Source: Deroplatys truncata (Eukaryota > Arthropoda > Insecta > Mantodea > Mantidae). Taken from it: DNA of 64,000 bases. Location of the stretch: contig CM060980.1 of NCBI GenBank assembly GCA_030765065.1, positions 58,388,364-58,452,363 on the forward strand, written 5' to 3'. Below, one piece after another: positions 1 to 9,900 of the stretch. A program made the position numbers and the translations under genes. The notes under the pieces were generated by a model. The model saw nothing but the letters and a program-made list of their open reading frames with translations. It ran no database searches and was not told the DNA's origin. Every line of letters begins with the position of its first letter. Within the stretch, counting starts at the first letter, position 1.

Positions 1-632
1 TCTTCCAGAGATGCGACACGAAGTTTTTCAAGAAAATACCCCCACCCCAAATTACCCTTTATATGGAACATTTTTCGAAAATTTTAATTTTCTCAAAAAT
101 GGCTCTAACGATTTTGATCAAAGAATTATATGTTTAAGACATTTTTATGGCAAATAAAATGTATATCTTGAATTTTCTGGAAATGTCTCCAAAAGCATTC
201 TTCATTGTGAACGACTTTTGCATAACTGATCAACCATAAGAGATAGACAAAAATTTACTACACAAAAATGTAGATCGCGTTAAAATACACAATTTATGTC
301 CTATACATTTGTTTGTTGAGTGAACCATTTTCGAGATATTGCTTGTTATTCCTTTAAATTTTCAAATACTTATACTTTTTCTCAAATGGGAATTCGTTAT
401 TCTTTTTTTTTGTCCTGGTAATGCAAAGAGAATGGAACACTTCACATAACAACCAGCTCTTAAAATATTTGACTATCGCTTAAAGCCTAACAATTTCCCT
501 TGCATCTACAAGAAAATTAGCCATAAGATTAACATCTCGATATCTTAGATTAACATGAAGCATATGGAGAATAAGCGCTTGTAAAAATAGCTTGTATAAG
601 AGTAGAGAAAGTCATGTGAGTGTAACACATCA
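1..632 (+). repeat. DR1 dispersed repeat, cut by the window start
   Basis: This matches the complete-looking DR1 copy at 21447-22275 from its AGATGCGACACGAAG block onward. Shared blocks follow in the same order, including GTAGATCGCGTTAAAATACA near 270 and GAGAAAGTCATGTGAGTG near 605. The left part lies outside the window. No coding function is apparent; stop codons are frequent in all frames. Confidence 0.8.
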
Positions 633-689
633 TATTTTATTTTGAGGTTGTTTTCGATATGAAACGCTTGCTGTTTTCCTTGTTAATTT

Positions 690-890
690 GGCGCTCTATG
701 AATGAGCCTCCCCGGGGATGAAGTGAGAACAACTTCGTGCGATGAATACCATAGAAAACCTTGCACTTCGGAGAAATTCTGCTCAAGTGCTGTTTCCTAT
801 GCGACAAATCCCTCTTAAGGACGCAGGGTAGAACCCCGGTCGCCTTATGGAAGGCGAATAGCTCAACCACTCCGTAGCGGCGCCGGCTGC
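690..890 (-). repeat. tRNA-headed SINE-like element (single copy)
   Basis: Read on the minus strand, 880-826 resembles the 5' half and T-arm of a tRNA: an A-box-like GAGTGGTTGAGCTATTCG is followed by a B-box-like GGGGTTCTACCC. Unlike the AT-rich surroundings, the segment is GC-rich. No second copy is seen here, so the downstream end (about 690) is approximate. It could also be a degraded tRNA pseudogene. Confidence 0.45.
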
Positions 891-1374
891 TGAAGTATTG
901 TGAATAGGAAAGCCATGGTTTAAATAAACGAAAAATAAACAAAGGAACAAATGCGTAAGAAGGTTGTCTGAATGAGTTAATGAGAGCAAATTCGGATTTA
1001 GTTTCTCCGAAGCAGAAACACAAGTGGATGGTGTTGACAATGGTGCTGACCCGTACACAGGACACGGGCTGGAGTCATTCATTAGAAAGCTAGCTATGGC
1101 TCGGCTTTCCCATTTCCAAAACGACACAACCGCAAGAGTCCAAGAAAATTGCCGAGATGAATAAATGAGCAAGTGTGAACCGTCCACCGCACCTTCCCTT
1201 CATCCGTTCTTTATTCCCCCTCTTATTTTCTCCAAACTTGTCCATTTCTGTTTTGTGCTCTACAACCGAAGTTTGCTGAGTCTTCTAGTTCTTTTTCTTC
1301 TTTTTTGTGGTTATAAGGAAAGAAAGTAAACTTCCCAGTCCCCAGTTAGATGCCTTCGTAAAGAATCCTGAAGT
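891..1374. other. unassigned interval
   Basis: No recognisable gene. The interval carries short open frames on the minus strand without resemblance to a known family and a pyrimidine-rich stretch near 1190-1300. Confidence 0.4.
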
Positions 1375-1928
1375 AAAAATCTGATGCGTTGCATTCATAT
1401 GACTTTTTCTACTCATTGTTTAATAAGCTTATCATTCTGTTGTTAGCCCAGAAAAGTTTTTAATTCACATTTACACATTTCGTAGGATATGGTAGGTAAG
1501 CCGACAGTCAGATTTTTAAAGAAATGACTGAAGTTCCATGCTCTTTGCATGACCACAAGAACAAAAACGAATAGAGACTTTCCAGTTGTGAAAAATATAA
1601 GTATTTGAAAATTCAAACCAATAACAATGAATATCTCGGAAACGAATAACGCTACAAAATTTATTTGACTTCTGCATATTATAGGCTTTAATGGAACCTA
1701 CATTTTTTGTGGAATACGATTTTATCTGTCTCTGAAGTTTTACCAGTTATACCAGTCATTCAAATAAAAAGGTCTGCAAAGAACATTTTATGTATATATT
1801 ATAAACATATGGTATTTTAAGCAAATTGTTTTAAACCACTTTTGGGAAAACCAAAAATAGAAAACAGTTTTCCATATAAAGGATAGTTTGGGGATGGGAC
1901 TTTTATTGAAAATCTTGGTGTCTTATCA
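1375..1928 (-). repeat. DR1 dispersed repeat, first half of an interrupted copy
   Basis: The minus-strand copy begins at the end that reads CTGATGCGTTGCATTCATAT on the plus strand. It continues through the GATATTCATTG-type block to the run that is the complement of the CAAGAAAATCCC block near 1900. The remainder of the same family in the same orientation resumes near 2400, with a SINE-A between, so this looks like one copy split by later insertion. Confidence 0.75.
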
Positions 1929-2036
1929 TTTATGTTTTTGTTTTTAGTGTTTCCCTGTTCTTTCCCGGTTTATTGTTACTGTGTTAACTATGGTTTAATT
2001 TACCGCTTATTACCGCAATTACTCTTACATATATGT

Positions 2037-2312
2037 CGTCGTCCGTGGTGTAGTGTTTATCATACTAGCCTCTAATCCCCAAGGTTACGGGTCGATGGAT
2101 TTTTTCGGGCGTAAAAATCCTTAGCATGACTTTCTACGGAAGGGAAGTAAAGCCGGTGGTCCCGTGTCGTAGATTTACGGCACGTAAAAGGAGCCTCAAG
2201 CCTGATAAAGAGGCCTCTGAGCAAAATGACGGGTCTTTCACGCCCAATATAGAATGGGACGCTAAGAACCACAGCAGTTAAAGAGCGTCCATAAATAAAA
2301 TTCAATTTAATT
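2037..2312 (+). repeat. SINE-A, near complete
   Basis: The 5' head at 2050-2095 is tRNA-like (A-box-like GTGGTGTAGTGTTTATC, degenerate B box around GGTTACGGGTCGATGG). The SINE-A body follows (CGGGCGTAAAAATCCTTAGC, GTCGTAGATTTACGGCACGT, GGTCTTTCACGCCCAATATA) and ends in an A/T-rich CATAAATAAAATTCAATTT tail. This is one of the best copies for defining the family's ends. SINEs of this kind are transcribed by RNA polymerase III and copied by LINE proteins. Confidence 0.75.
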
Positions 2313-2399
2313 TGTTACACATATACAACGCAAGAACACACAAACACCAATGCCAATGGCGGGACGCTTGGTGGAGCGCCCAAGATGTATGCTCCAGCG

Positions 2400-2597
2400 A
2401 CCACGGCTACGACTTTTCGTTTTTGAATTGTGCTTTTCACGGACATCAAATACGGATATTATTCTAAAATTTGCTGTTTTTCGTTTCAGGAATACCCAAA
2501 ACGCGTGTTTCCAGTGAAACCTCGCTATAGAATTTGTTTGGATGGAATACAACACATCCCCTACTTAGTATAGGTAACTAGTAGAGAAAGTATTGAG
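2400..2597 (-). repeat. DR1 dispersed repeat, second half of the interrupted copy
   Basis: It contains the complement of the CAAAACGAAAAGTCG-type block, then GGATGGAATACAACACATCC and the terminal GTAGAGAAAGT motif near 2580. It completes the copy that starts at 1375. Confidence 0.65.
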
Positions 2598-3184
2598 AGA
2601 GAGCTATATGCCCAGTATTAGTAGCAACTGACGATAGGCGAGTATTGCACGTTCTTGACAACGCATCAAGAACTGAAGAGTACGGGGTGTACCGCATGGG
2701 AAGAAAAGTGCCCAGCGGAAGTTAGGGGAGGGGGAAACATTTCTGACAGACTGCGCTGCTGGGGCGGCTACCTTGCAATTACTAAAGCTAGTCAGGTTCT
2801 TGTTATTAATTAAAAAAAGAACCTGCTTGCTATTCATACATTTCTCGTCATCTCTTCCTTGCTCTCTCATTTATTCCTGCTCTCTCGTTTCTTTTACTTC
2901 TCCTACCAAACGGGTTCTGTCCAAAAGTAGGAATTATATCCATAGTAGTTCACGATTTTAGATCTTTGCTCCATTTATGTATCTGTGGTATACATGACTA
3001 TAAAGGTAAAACATGGTAATTTTCTTTAGAGTTTTGCCTATTACATAGTATATATAATAGGTATTATTATATGGTATATTAACTCAGAAATTCTTGCATT
3101 AAGGGTAGATTAAATTGCAAAAATTGCCAAAAAGATCATATTTTAATTTTCTGTGCAGTCTTATTAATGAAATTTTCTCTTTAT
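2598..3184. other. unassigned AT-rich interval
   Basis: No element or gene recognised. It contains a pyrimidine-rich stretch near 2840-2910 and AT-rich sequence after 2960. Confidence 0.4.
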
Positions 3185-3945
3185 TTTGATACATACTTTA
3201 CTATGTACGTGGTAAAGAAAGTAAAAACGGTCCGTGTGTGTCTGTGAAACAACATAACTAAAAACGAAAAGTCAGGTAAATACCAAACTTCAATATTTTC
3301 CAAAGATGCGACACGAAAATTTTCAAGAAAATCCCCCAACCCAAACTACCATTTGCAGGGAACATTTTTTAATTTTTTTATTTTCTAAAATAATGTCTAA
3401 CGATTTTTATTAAAATGCCATATATTAAACATACATTACAAATATAGTGTATACATAGAATTTTCCCTGAAGTCCACTTCATTCAGAAGAATTTTCTATA
3501 ATCTTGTATAACTGGTAAACATTAAGCGATAAATGAAAATTTACTGCACAAAAAGATAGATCTCTTTAAAGCAAAATTTATTTCAAATAACTTTTTTTGT
3601 GGCATCAGCCATTTCCGAGATATCCGTTATTAATGGCTGAAACTGTAGAATACTTTGTCATTCTTTTCAAGTCGTTTCGATTTTCATTTATTTCTCGCGA
3701 TTGCATGGGTAGAGTATGGACTTTTAAGGCTAGCATTTAGCGTCCAGTTTAAAAACATTTCACTATCGCTGTTCCCTTTGTATCTATAACGAAATGTGTA
3801 ATGTAGCTGTTTCCGGAAAGCTTTATCTCGATTAAAATGGAATAAATAGGAAAATAAACCATCCTAAGAGTAATTTGTATACCCACTAATAAATAATAGT
3901 GGGTAGAAAAAATCACGTGAATGTATCTTAGAATTGTTTAAATCA
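3185..3945 (+). repeat. DR1 dispersed repeat, rearranged copy
   Basis: The body from GTCCGTGTGTGTCTGTG (3232) through AGATGCGACACGAA and ATCACGTGAATGT (about 3925) is DR1 on the plus strand. The left terminal block is missing, and a TACTATGTACGTG motif stands there instead. The same motif recurs near 4018 with the missing block in inverted orientation. Confidence 0.7.
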
Positions 3946-3949
3946 TGGG

Positions 3950-4045
3950 GCTTCAAAACATACATTTCGATACAATCTCGGTCGAATTTTTGGGTGGAAT
4001 ACAATACCTTCTGTGCCTACTATGTACGTGATAAAGTAAAAATAA
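3950..4045 (-). repeat. DR1 terminal block in inverted orientation
   Basis: The sequence CTTCAAAACATACATTTCG through TTTTTGGGTGGAATACAATA to TACTATGTACGTGATAAAG is the complement of the left end of DR1. It lies directly after the plus-oriented body at 3185-3945. Confidence 0.65.
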
Positions 4046-4370
4046 TTTCTGATAGATCTTAATCAACAGATGATATAATTAGGAAGATAATTCTATCATC
4101 CTTGATAAACAAACTTATTGTACATAAGTAGATCAATGAGCTTAGAAGGCAGGCATCTAAATCCTATAAAAGTTTTAGTCTGACAAGCCATATACTTTGA
4201 GTAAATGGATATTGAATTTAGCAGATTTTACATTAGCGGTATAGTACTGTTAGTCTCCCCTTTAATTCCATAACTCTGCGTTGAAACCATGTATGAATTA
4301 CTCATTATTATGTATTATATTTGTGGGCATAGCTATAAAACGGAGTGGAACATCTCACGCGCTGCGACTA

Positions 4371-5033
4371 CGAGGAGTGTTTTAAAGTAGGTACTGATAT
4401 ATTTTTAAAAAAATAACGTAACATTCTTTTTCAAATACCTTATTATTATTCATTATCTGAAGCTTACATTACTTCTCCACATAGTCACCGCCGATATTCA
4501 GGCACTTGTCGTAACGAGAAGCCAGTTTTTGTATGACTTCGTCAAAGAATGATGCCGCCTGTGATGAAAGCCAAATCTACACTTTCTTGCTTCACATCAT
4601 CGTCGTTGAAATGCTATCTTCCAAGGAATTTCTGTAGATGAAGCACAGATGAAAATCGCTTGGTGTCAACTCCGGACCGTAGGGAGGGTGGTCGAAATGT
4701 TCCCAACCAAATGATGCGAAGAGATGCTGAGTTTGTTTGACTGTGTGTGACAGGACATTGTCACTCATTGTTCTTTCCCCATACCTCACACAATTGCTGG
4801 CGTAATATTTCTCGAATTCAGAAAAACGAATCGCTGGTATGACTTCACAGTCGGCGGGTCCTTCGATTGGTTTGAACATTTCGAAACGCTCTAACAACAG
4901 GAAAACGCAAAGTGACGATCGCTCACAGCTGCATCTGGCTTCCTAATGAATTGAGGAAGTGATCACGCATGCTCAAAACCGCGACTGTAGCGACAAAATA
5001 TTACAGCGGTACTTATTTTAAAAGTACTCCTCG
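4371..5033 (-). mobile_element. internally deleted mariner element
   Basis: Both ends carry a diverged inverted repeat of about 30 bp beginning CGAGGAGT. A TA lies outside the left end; the right flank is TG, probably a mutated TA. The 663-bp length is about half that of a full mariner. On the minus strand it keeps the start of a transposase (MFKPIEGPADCEV), joined after a large deletion to the C-terminal region (HTVKQTQHLFASFGWEHFDH, then PELTPSDFH). The central region carrying the first two catalytic aspartates is absent, so it cannot encode a working enzyme. Confidence 0.8.
4592..4897 (-). pseudogene. mariner transposase remnant
   Basis: A 101-aa open frame survives inside the deleted mariner. 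Its N-terminal part matches the first residues of a mariner transposase. Residues around 50-85 match the region near the third catalytic residue, but the usual PDLAPSDF-type motif reads PELTPSDF, so the catalytic Asp is Glu. Mariner transposases of about 345 aa cut and paste at TA sites in the nucleus through a DD34D triad. This product lacks most of the catalytic core and is not functional. Family assignment is confident; no host role is suggested. Confidence 0.75.
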
Positions 5034-5045
5034 TGCATAGATATA

Positions 5046-5475
5046 TTGTGGCTACCACTCTCCAGGAGACGAGATGAAGTGAAGGAACTACATGAGGCAA
5101 CAGCCGCACCGCAGGAAGACGGCCACTCAGACGCACGAAGGTCCCTAACAGCTCCAGGCTCGAAGATCCTCCAACCGCTGGAGCTGTCTAGAGACGACTC
5201 GTTGACGGGGAGTACCCTTTCCTTTGAGCCTACATCCGCGGGTCTGTCCAGCACCGTCATATGCCACGAAACCCAGAAGACACATGAAACATGAGAAGGA
5301 AACGGAATGAGAGTGATATGATGGAAAGGTAATCGTGCTAGATGAGAAACTAACCCAGCATTCGCCTGTCGATCAGGGAAAACCACGCAAACCCAAGGTC
5401 AGAGTGGGCGTTCGACGAGAATCGAACCTTGATTCCCGAATGCAAGCCTCACACGTTACCGTGGAGCCAGTCATT
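5046..5475 (-). repeat. SINE-B
   Basis: Read on the minus strand, the head at 5475-5405 is tRNA-like: GGCTCCACGGTAACGTGTGA, then a B box GGTTCGATTCTCGTCG. The body shares blocks such as the CAT-GAAACATGAGAAGGAAA region with the copies at 45605-45975 and 61837-62233. The GC-rich composition contrasts with its flanks. The left boundary is approximate. Confidence 0.7.
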
Positions 5476-5504
5476 AAAAAATAATACAAAGTCCTTAAAA
5501 TGAA

Positions 5505-5870
5505 GCATTTTGCAGTCTATTCGCAGAAAATTCAAGATATATATTTTATTATTTCAGGTAAGTTAAGGTACTTGAATCTTTTTCAACAAAAAGAAAAACA
5601 AAATTTTTTTCATAACCAGGATAGCTTGGGGAGGCAGATTTTCTTGAAAATCTTCTTGTCGCATTGCTGGAAGAAGCTGAACTGAAATGTCAATTTTGAT
5701 ATTTATCGGTCATCTTGTTTTTGAGTTACGCTTTTCATAGACACAGATATACGCGCGTATACCAAAGACCTGAGTATATAACAACTTCATTTTAGTCAGA
5801 GGACTTCAAAACATGTATTTACGGTGAAATCTGATATCAAACTTTCTACATATTGTAAGTTGGTGTTAGA
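5505..5870 (-). repeat. DR1 dispersed repeat, partial
   Basis: Minus-strand copy recognised from TTCGCAGAAAATTCAAGATA (5519) and the AGGATAGCTTGGGG block (5621) through TTTTTGAGTTACGCTTTTC (5715) to AAACATGTATTTACGGTGAA. Its distal half is absent. Confidence 0.7.
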
Positions 5871-6062
5871 GAACGTGAAGGTGCCCGTTTTCAATTTTCT
5901 TAATTAGTATTATTACAGAGTATTATTATTAATGACACATAAAATTAATAATCATATACAATAGGGGACACAATCTATAATCACAAAATCCTGGTGGAAT
6001 TTTCTTTGTGTGAAGTAATGATTCACTATGTTAAAATTACGTGTCTAATGTTTCCGTAGTAG

Positions 6063-7503
6063 TAAAAGCGTCTAGGCCTGTGAACTACTCGAGGTTTCCT
6101 TTGCTGATTCCCAACCATAAATCTAGGCCTATGAACAGCTCGAGGTTTCCTTTGACGATTTCCACCTATAAAGCCGGGCCTGAGAACTGTTCGAGGTTTC
6201 CTTTGCCAATTCCCACTTATAAAGCTGGGCCTAAGAACTGTTCGAGGTTTCCATTGACGATTCTAACTTATAAAGCTGGGCCTGAGAACTGCTGGAGGTT
6301 TCCTTTGCCAATTCTCACTTATAAACCTGGGCTTGAAAACTGCTCGAGGTTTGCTCTGCCAATTCTCACTTATAAAGCTGGCCTTAAGAACTGCTCGAGG
6401 TTTCCTTTGCCAATTCTCACTTATAAAGCTGGGCCTGAGAACTGCTCGAGGTTTCCATTGACGATTCTAACTTATAAAGCTGGGTCTAAGAACTGTTCGA
6501 GGTTTCCATTGACGATTCTAACTTATAAGGCTGGGCCTGAGAACTGCTGGAGGTTTCCTTTGCCAATTCTTACTTATAAACCTGGGCTTGAGAACTGCTC
6601 GAGGTTTGCTCTGCCAATTCTCACTTATAAAGCTGGTCTTAAGAACTGCTCGAGGTTTCCTTTGCCAATTCTCACTTATAAAGCTGGCCTTAAGAACTGC
6701 TCGAGGTTTCCTTTGACAATTCTCACTTATAAAGCTGGGCTTAAGAACTGCTCCAGGTTTCTTTTGCCAATTCTAACTTATAAAGCTGTGCCTGAGAACT
6801 GCACGAGGTTTCCATTGACGATTCTCAGTTACAAAGCCGGGCCAGAGAACTGCTCGAGGTTTCCATTGACGATTCTCACTTATAGAGCTGGGCTTGAGAA
6901 CCGCTCGAGGTTTCCTTTAACGATTCTCAATTATAAAGCTGGGCCTGAGAACTGCTCGAGGTTTCCATTGACGATTCTCACTTATAAAGCTAGGCATGAG
7001 AACTTCTCGAGGTTTCCTTTGACGATTATCACTTATAAAGCTAGGCATGAGAACTGCTTGAGATTTCCTTTGTTGATTCTCACTTATACAGCTGGGCCAG
7101 AGAACTGCTCGGGGATTCCTTTGCAGATTCTCACTTATAAAGCCGGACCTGAGAACTGCTCGGGGATTCCTTTGCAGATTCTCACTTATAAAGCTAGGCA
7201 TGAGAACTTCTCGAGGTTTGCTTTGACGATTATCACTTATAAAGCTAGGCACTGAGATCTGCTTCAGGATTTCTTTGATGATTCCCACTTATGCAGCTGG
7301 GTCTGTGAACTGCTCAAGGATTTCTTTGCCTATTCTCATTTAAAAAGCTGGTCCTGAGGGGTGCTCGAGGTTTCTTTTACGAATTCTCACTTATAAAGCT
7401 AGGCCTGAGAAGTGCTCGAGGTTTCTTTTGCCGATTATGACTTAACAAGCTGGGCCTGAGAACGTTTCGAGGTTTCTTTCGTCGATTCTCACATATAAAG
7501 TTA
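6063..7503. repeat. 51-bp minisatellite, about 28 units
   Basis: A 51-bp unit (core GAGAACTGCTCGAGGTTTCC plus CTCACTTATAAAGCT) repeats head to tail about 28 times, with units diverging toward both ends. CTCGAG occurs in most units. A higher-order period is visible: the variant GCTGGAGGTT occurs at 6291 and 6546, exactly 255 bp (5 units) apart, with the following units also matching. Because 51 is divisible by three, a frame stays open from about 6041 to 7255 (404 codons, 17-residue units like YKAGPENCSRFPLTILT). A second frame is open on the minus strand at 6917-7288. The plus-strand frame begins at GTG with no ATG, so I read both as by-products of the repeat. Confidence 0.93.
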
Positions 7504-8389
7504 CCGACAATAAAGAAATATTCGACCTTCCGCGTTATGAGCATCACGAGTAATGCGCCGGTTTAGTCCTCAATTCTATCCATCACAACTGCACCCAACG
7601 TCGCACATTCGGCGTAACTCGATTTGTACCCTGTGATAGGTGCTGGAGATTTCACCATGATGTCAAAGCAAATCGTTTGGTTTACCTTCTCAAAAATTTC
7701 TCTATTTCTTAGGAAAGAATGCTATTTTCCCCCCTTGAAGTCCTTTAACCTGATATAATCATATCAGATTATGAAGGAAAGAAGTGGCTTAAATTATGCT
7801 CAAATGGCCCCAGGTCCTTAGAGTTTAAAGCTCTTGACATTTATCTTCTCAGGATAAAAGAAAGGCCCGGAAAAACCCTTATACGGGTAATGAAAACTGA
7901 CGATAATTCTTTTAAAAAATGTAATCAAATTTAGTGTATGTGCCTAAAATAAGCTTTCTAATTTCTTAATCTGCATTTATCTACCACTGATGCAGAGAAA
8001 CACAATCACGTGACATTTTAAAACTACCTGAATACTTGGAACCTGTTCTTTCTTAGCTTTATGTTTTTTAAGTTTTATGTTGCTCCACTAATCCTAGTTT
8101 TGCACACTTCCGTTCAATATTTTAAAATGTGCTAAATGCTACTAAAATGCCTGAAGTGATGTTTCTGTATTTAGCGGTATTTTAATTATTGTGCTGTAAC
8201 GAATCACCATCATAAAGTAATTAACACTTTCTAAAAGTCTAAGAACTGCAAAATGTTACACTAAAATTTTTACATTAAAACTATTTTGTCATAGTTTCAG
8301 TATATAATTAAAATAATAAATAATTTAAAATTATGGACACTGCAGTGAACACTTGTATGTATGCTATTCTTTGTATGTACTAGTCACGA
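7504..8389. other. unassigned AT-rich interval
   Basis: No gene or family recognised. Short frames only, with AT-rich sequence toward 8300. Confidence 0.4.
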
Positions 8390-8700
8390 TGTGAGGGTTC
8401 TTGGAGGAGGGCGCTACTGGTTTTGTTGACATGCAAGGCTATGGATTAGAGGGGAATTGGCGGCAAGGTGATAGGGGAATGTACAATCGGACAGTGAAAA
8501 CTGTATGACATTGGCAGGCCTCAGCCTCGCTAGAAAATGCAACTCAGAATTGATGTTTTCCTTACCCGACTGTCCTCCCGATACTTCGCCTACTTGTTCC
8601 TAACTGTTTAGTTCCTTTTCCCACCACACTAATTCATATCGTGGCCGAATATGTTACTGCTTGTATATACAATAAAATTTATTTATGATTGTACATTTCA
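8390..8700 (+). repeat. possible short solo LTR
   Basis: A 311-bp block starts TGTGAGGGTT and ends GTACATTTCA. It carries TATATACAATAAAATTTATT near its 3' side, which would suit a polyadenylation signal. I see no second copy and no flanking duplication, so this rests on end motifs and composition alone. Confidence 0.22.
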
Positions 8701-9244
8701 GAATTGATCTTTGGGTAGTCTGTAATGAATTATGGTAATTAGTCGGATTTAGAGTCACTATATTGAGAAAGTCGATATTAATAAAACAAGATGCAGCAGT
8801 TATTGCTGCCAAAGGATTATTGTTAATACAAAAGAGTGATGTTTATAATAGATACCTGACTCCGTATATTCATGTCTTCCTCTGTTCCCACTATCTTTGC
8901 CTTAGGTACTTGTAAATATTATTCTATAATTTATCTTTAAAATACTTTGTATGCTACTATTAATAGATTTTTCATATTTTATAAACGTTTCGTTTTCAAT
9001 TACATGTGTGTTTTAAAAATTTTATTTGTAGCTTCTAAAATGTTTTTCTTCATGTATTATCTATTTAGACAACTTAGAATTAGGGAAGCTGAGAGATGAA
9101 AGATGTTTACTATGGACACATTTGTAGAGAAACATAAACGAATCGTTTAGCAGGTTATTTCTTTAAGATACAATAGCTTTTCTTGGAATTTTGTTCATTC
9201 TAGGAATAACTACTGCAAACTAATTTTCGTTTGCTGTAGATAAT
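8701..9244. other. unassigned AT-rich interval
   Basis: No recognisable gene, RNA or repeat family. Confidence 0.4.
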
Positions 9245-9385
9245 TATTATTTCACTTGAGTCATTTGAAGGCACTAAACTCAGGCTTGAAACCTCAATAC
9301 CATCGCCGGGATCGAATCACCTACCGTTGACTTACCATGGAGGAATACCCGTTAATGCAATCCGATTCAAGTGTCTGGATAAAAT
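9245..9385 (-). repeat. tRNA-headed SINE-like fragment
   Basis: On the minus strand, 9340-9300 reads GGTAGGTGATTCGATCCCGG, a good B box. A short tail region follows toward 9245. The 5' head is near 9380 and abuts the LTR-2 that starts at 9388, so its end may have been cut by that insertion. Confidence 0.4.
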
Positions 9386-9387
9386 AT

Positions 9388-9880
9388 TGTGACGCAGCGG
9401 CACTGGCCCAAGTTTATTGGAGGTCAGCGCCGAGCAGTCCGAGAAAATAACGATAAGGCTATTTGCCAGAATAAATACCGGGCGCATTATTGGGAGATAA
9501 CTAGGACCTTCTGGAAGCTTTATCTCCCCTTTCCTCCTGTCCAAATAGTTCTAGAAGGCTCGGGAACCTTCTGTGGAAGATGCCGCTGCCTATACTCGCG
9601 CAGTCGAGTTCATTTGTGGGTTGGTTGCAGCCAGTAGTGCCTGTACAGTGAGTCATGTAGGTGAGTGAGCGAGTTAGCGACCGCGTTTCTGGTGCTACAT
9701 CGAGAGCGATTCTCGGAGCGAGTTGTTGACGGCATTGTGATGCGCAACGAGTGTACCACGGAGCGACGTGGAGGTCTTGTGTTCGATGACTCCCGAGAGA
9801 AATGAACCGTCCGGCGTGAAGATGCCGCGTCAGGAAGGAAGTGAAGTGAAGGAGAATTGAACTAGTTCACTTAGTGAAGT
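9388..9880 (+). repeat. LTR-2 long terminal repeat, 5' LTR of a broken gypsy element
   Basis: It starts TGTGACGCAGCGG and shares its order of blocks with the copies at 15380, 28694 and 33201: GGGAGATAACTAGGACCTTC, a TCTAGAAGG segment, a CCTATA box near 9589, then GAGTGAGCGAGTT and TCTCGGAGCGAGTT. A gag-like open frame follows directly, so this is the 5' LTR. The 3' limit is approximate. Confidence 0.75.
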
Positions 9881-9900
9881 AACAGTTGTGAAGTAAAAGT

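Noticed and set aside
637-1187. Overlapping minus-strand frames of 142 and 134 codons
   Set aside because: They cross a SINE-like segment and DR1 boundary and show no recognisable domain or coding bias.
2050-2095. Functional tRNA gene
   Set aside because: A- and B-box-like motifs exist, but the cloverleaf does not close and the sequence is the head of a multicopy SINE. The same holds for the other tRNA-like heads.
6041-7255. 404-codon open frame as a real repetitive protein gene
   Set aside because: The 51-bp period guarantees an open frame once one unit lacks stops; there is no ATG at the start, no signal peptide, and the opposite strand is partly open too. Kept only as a finding.
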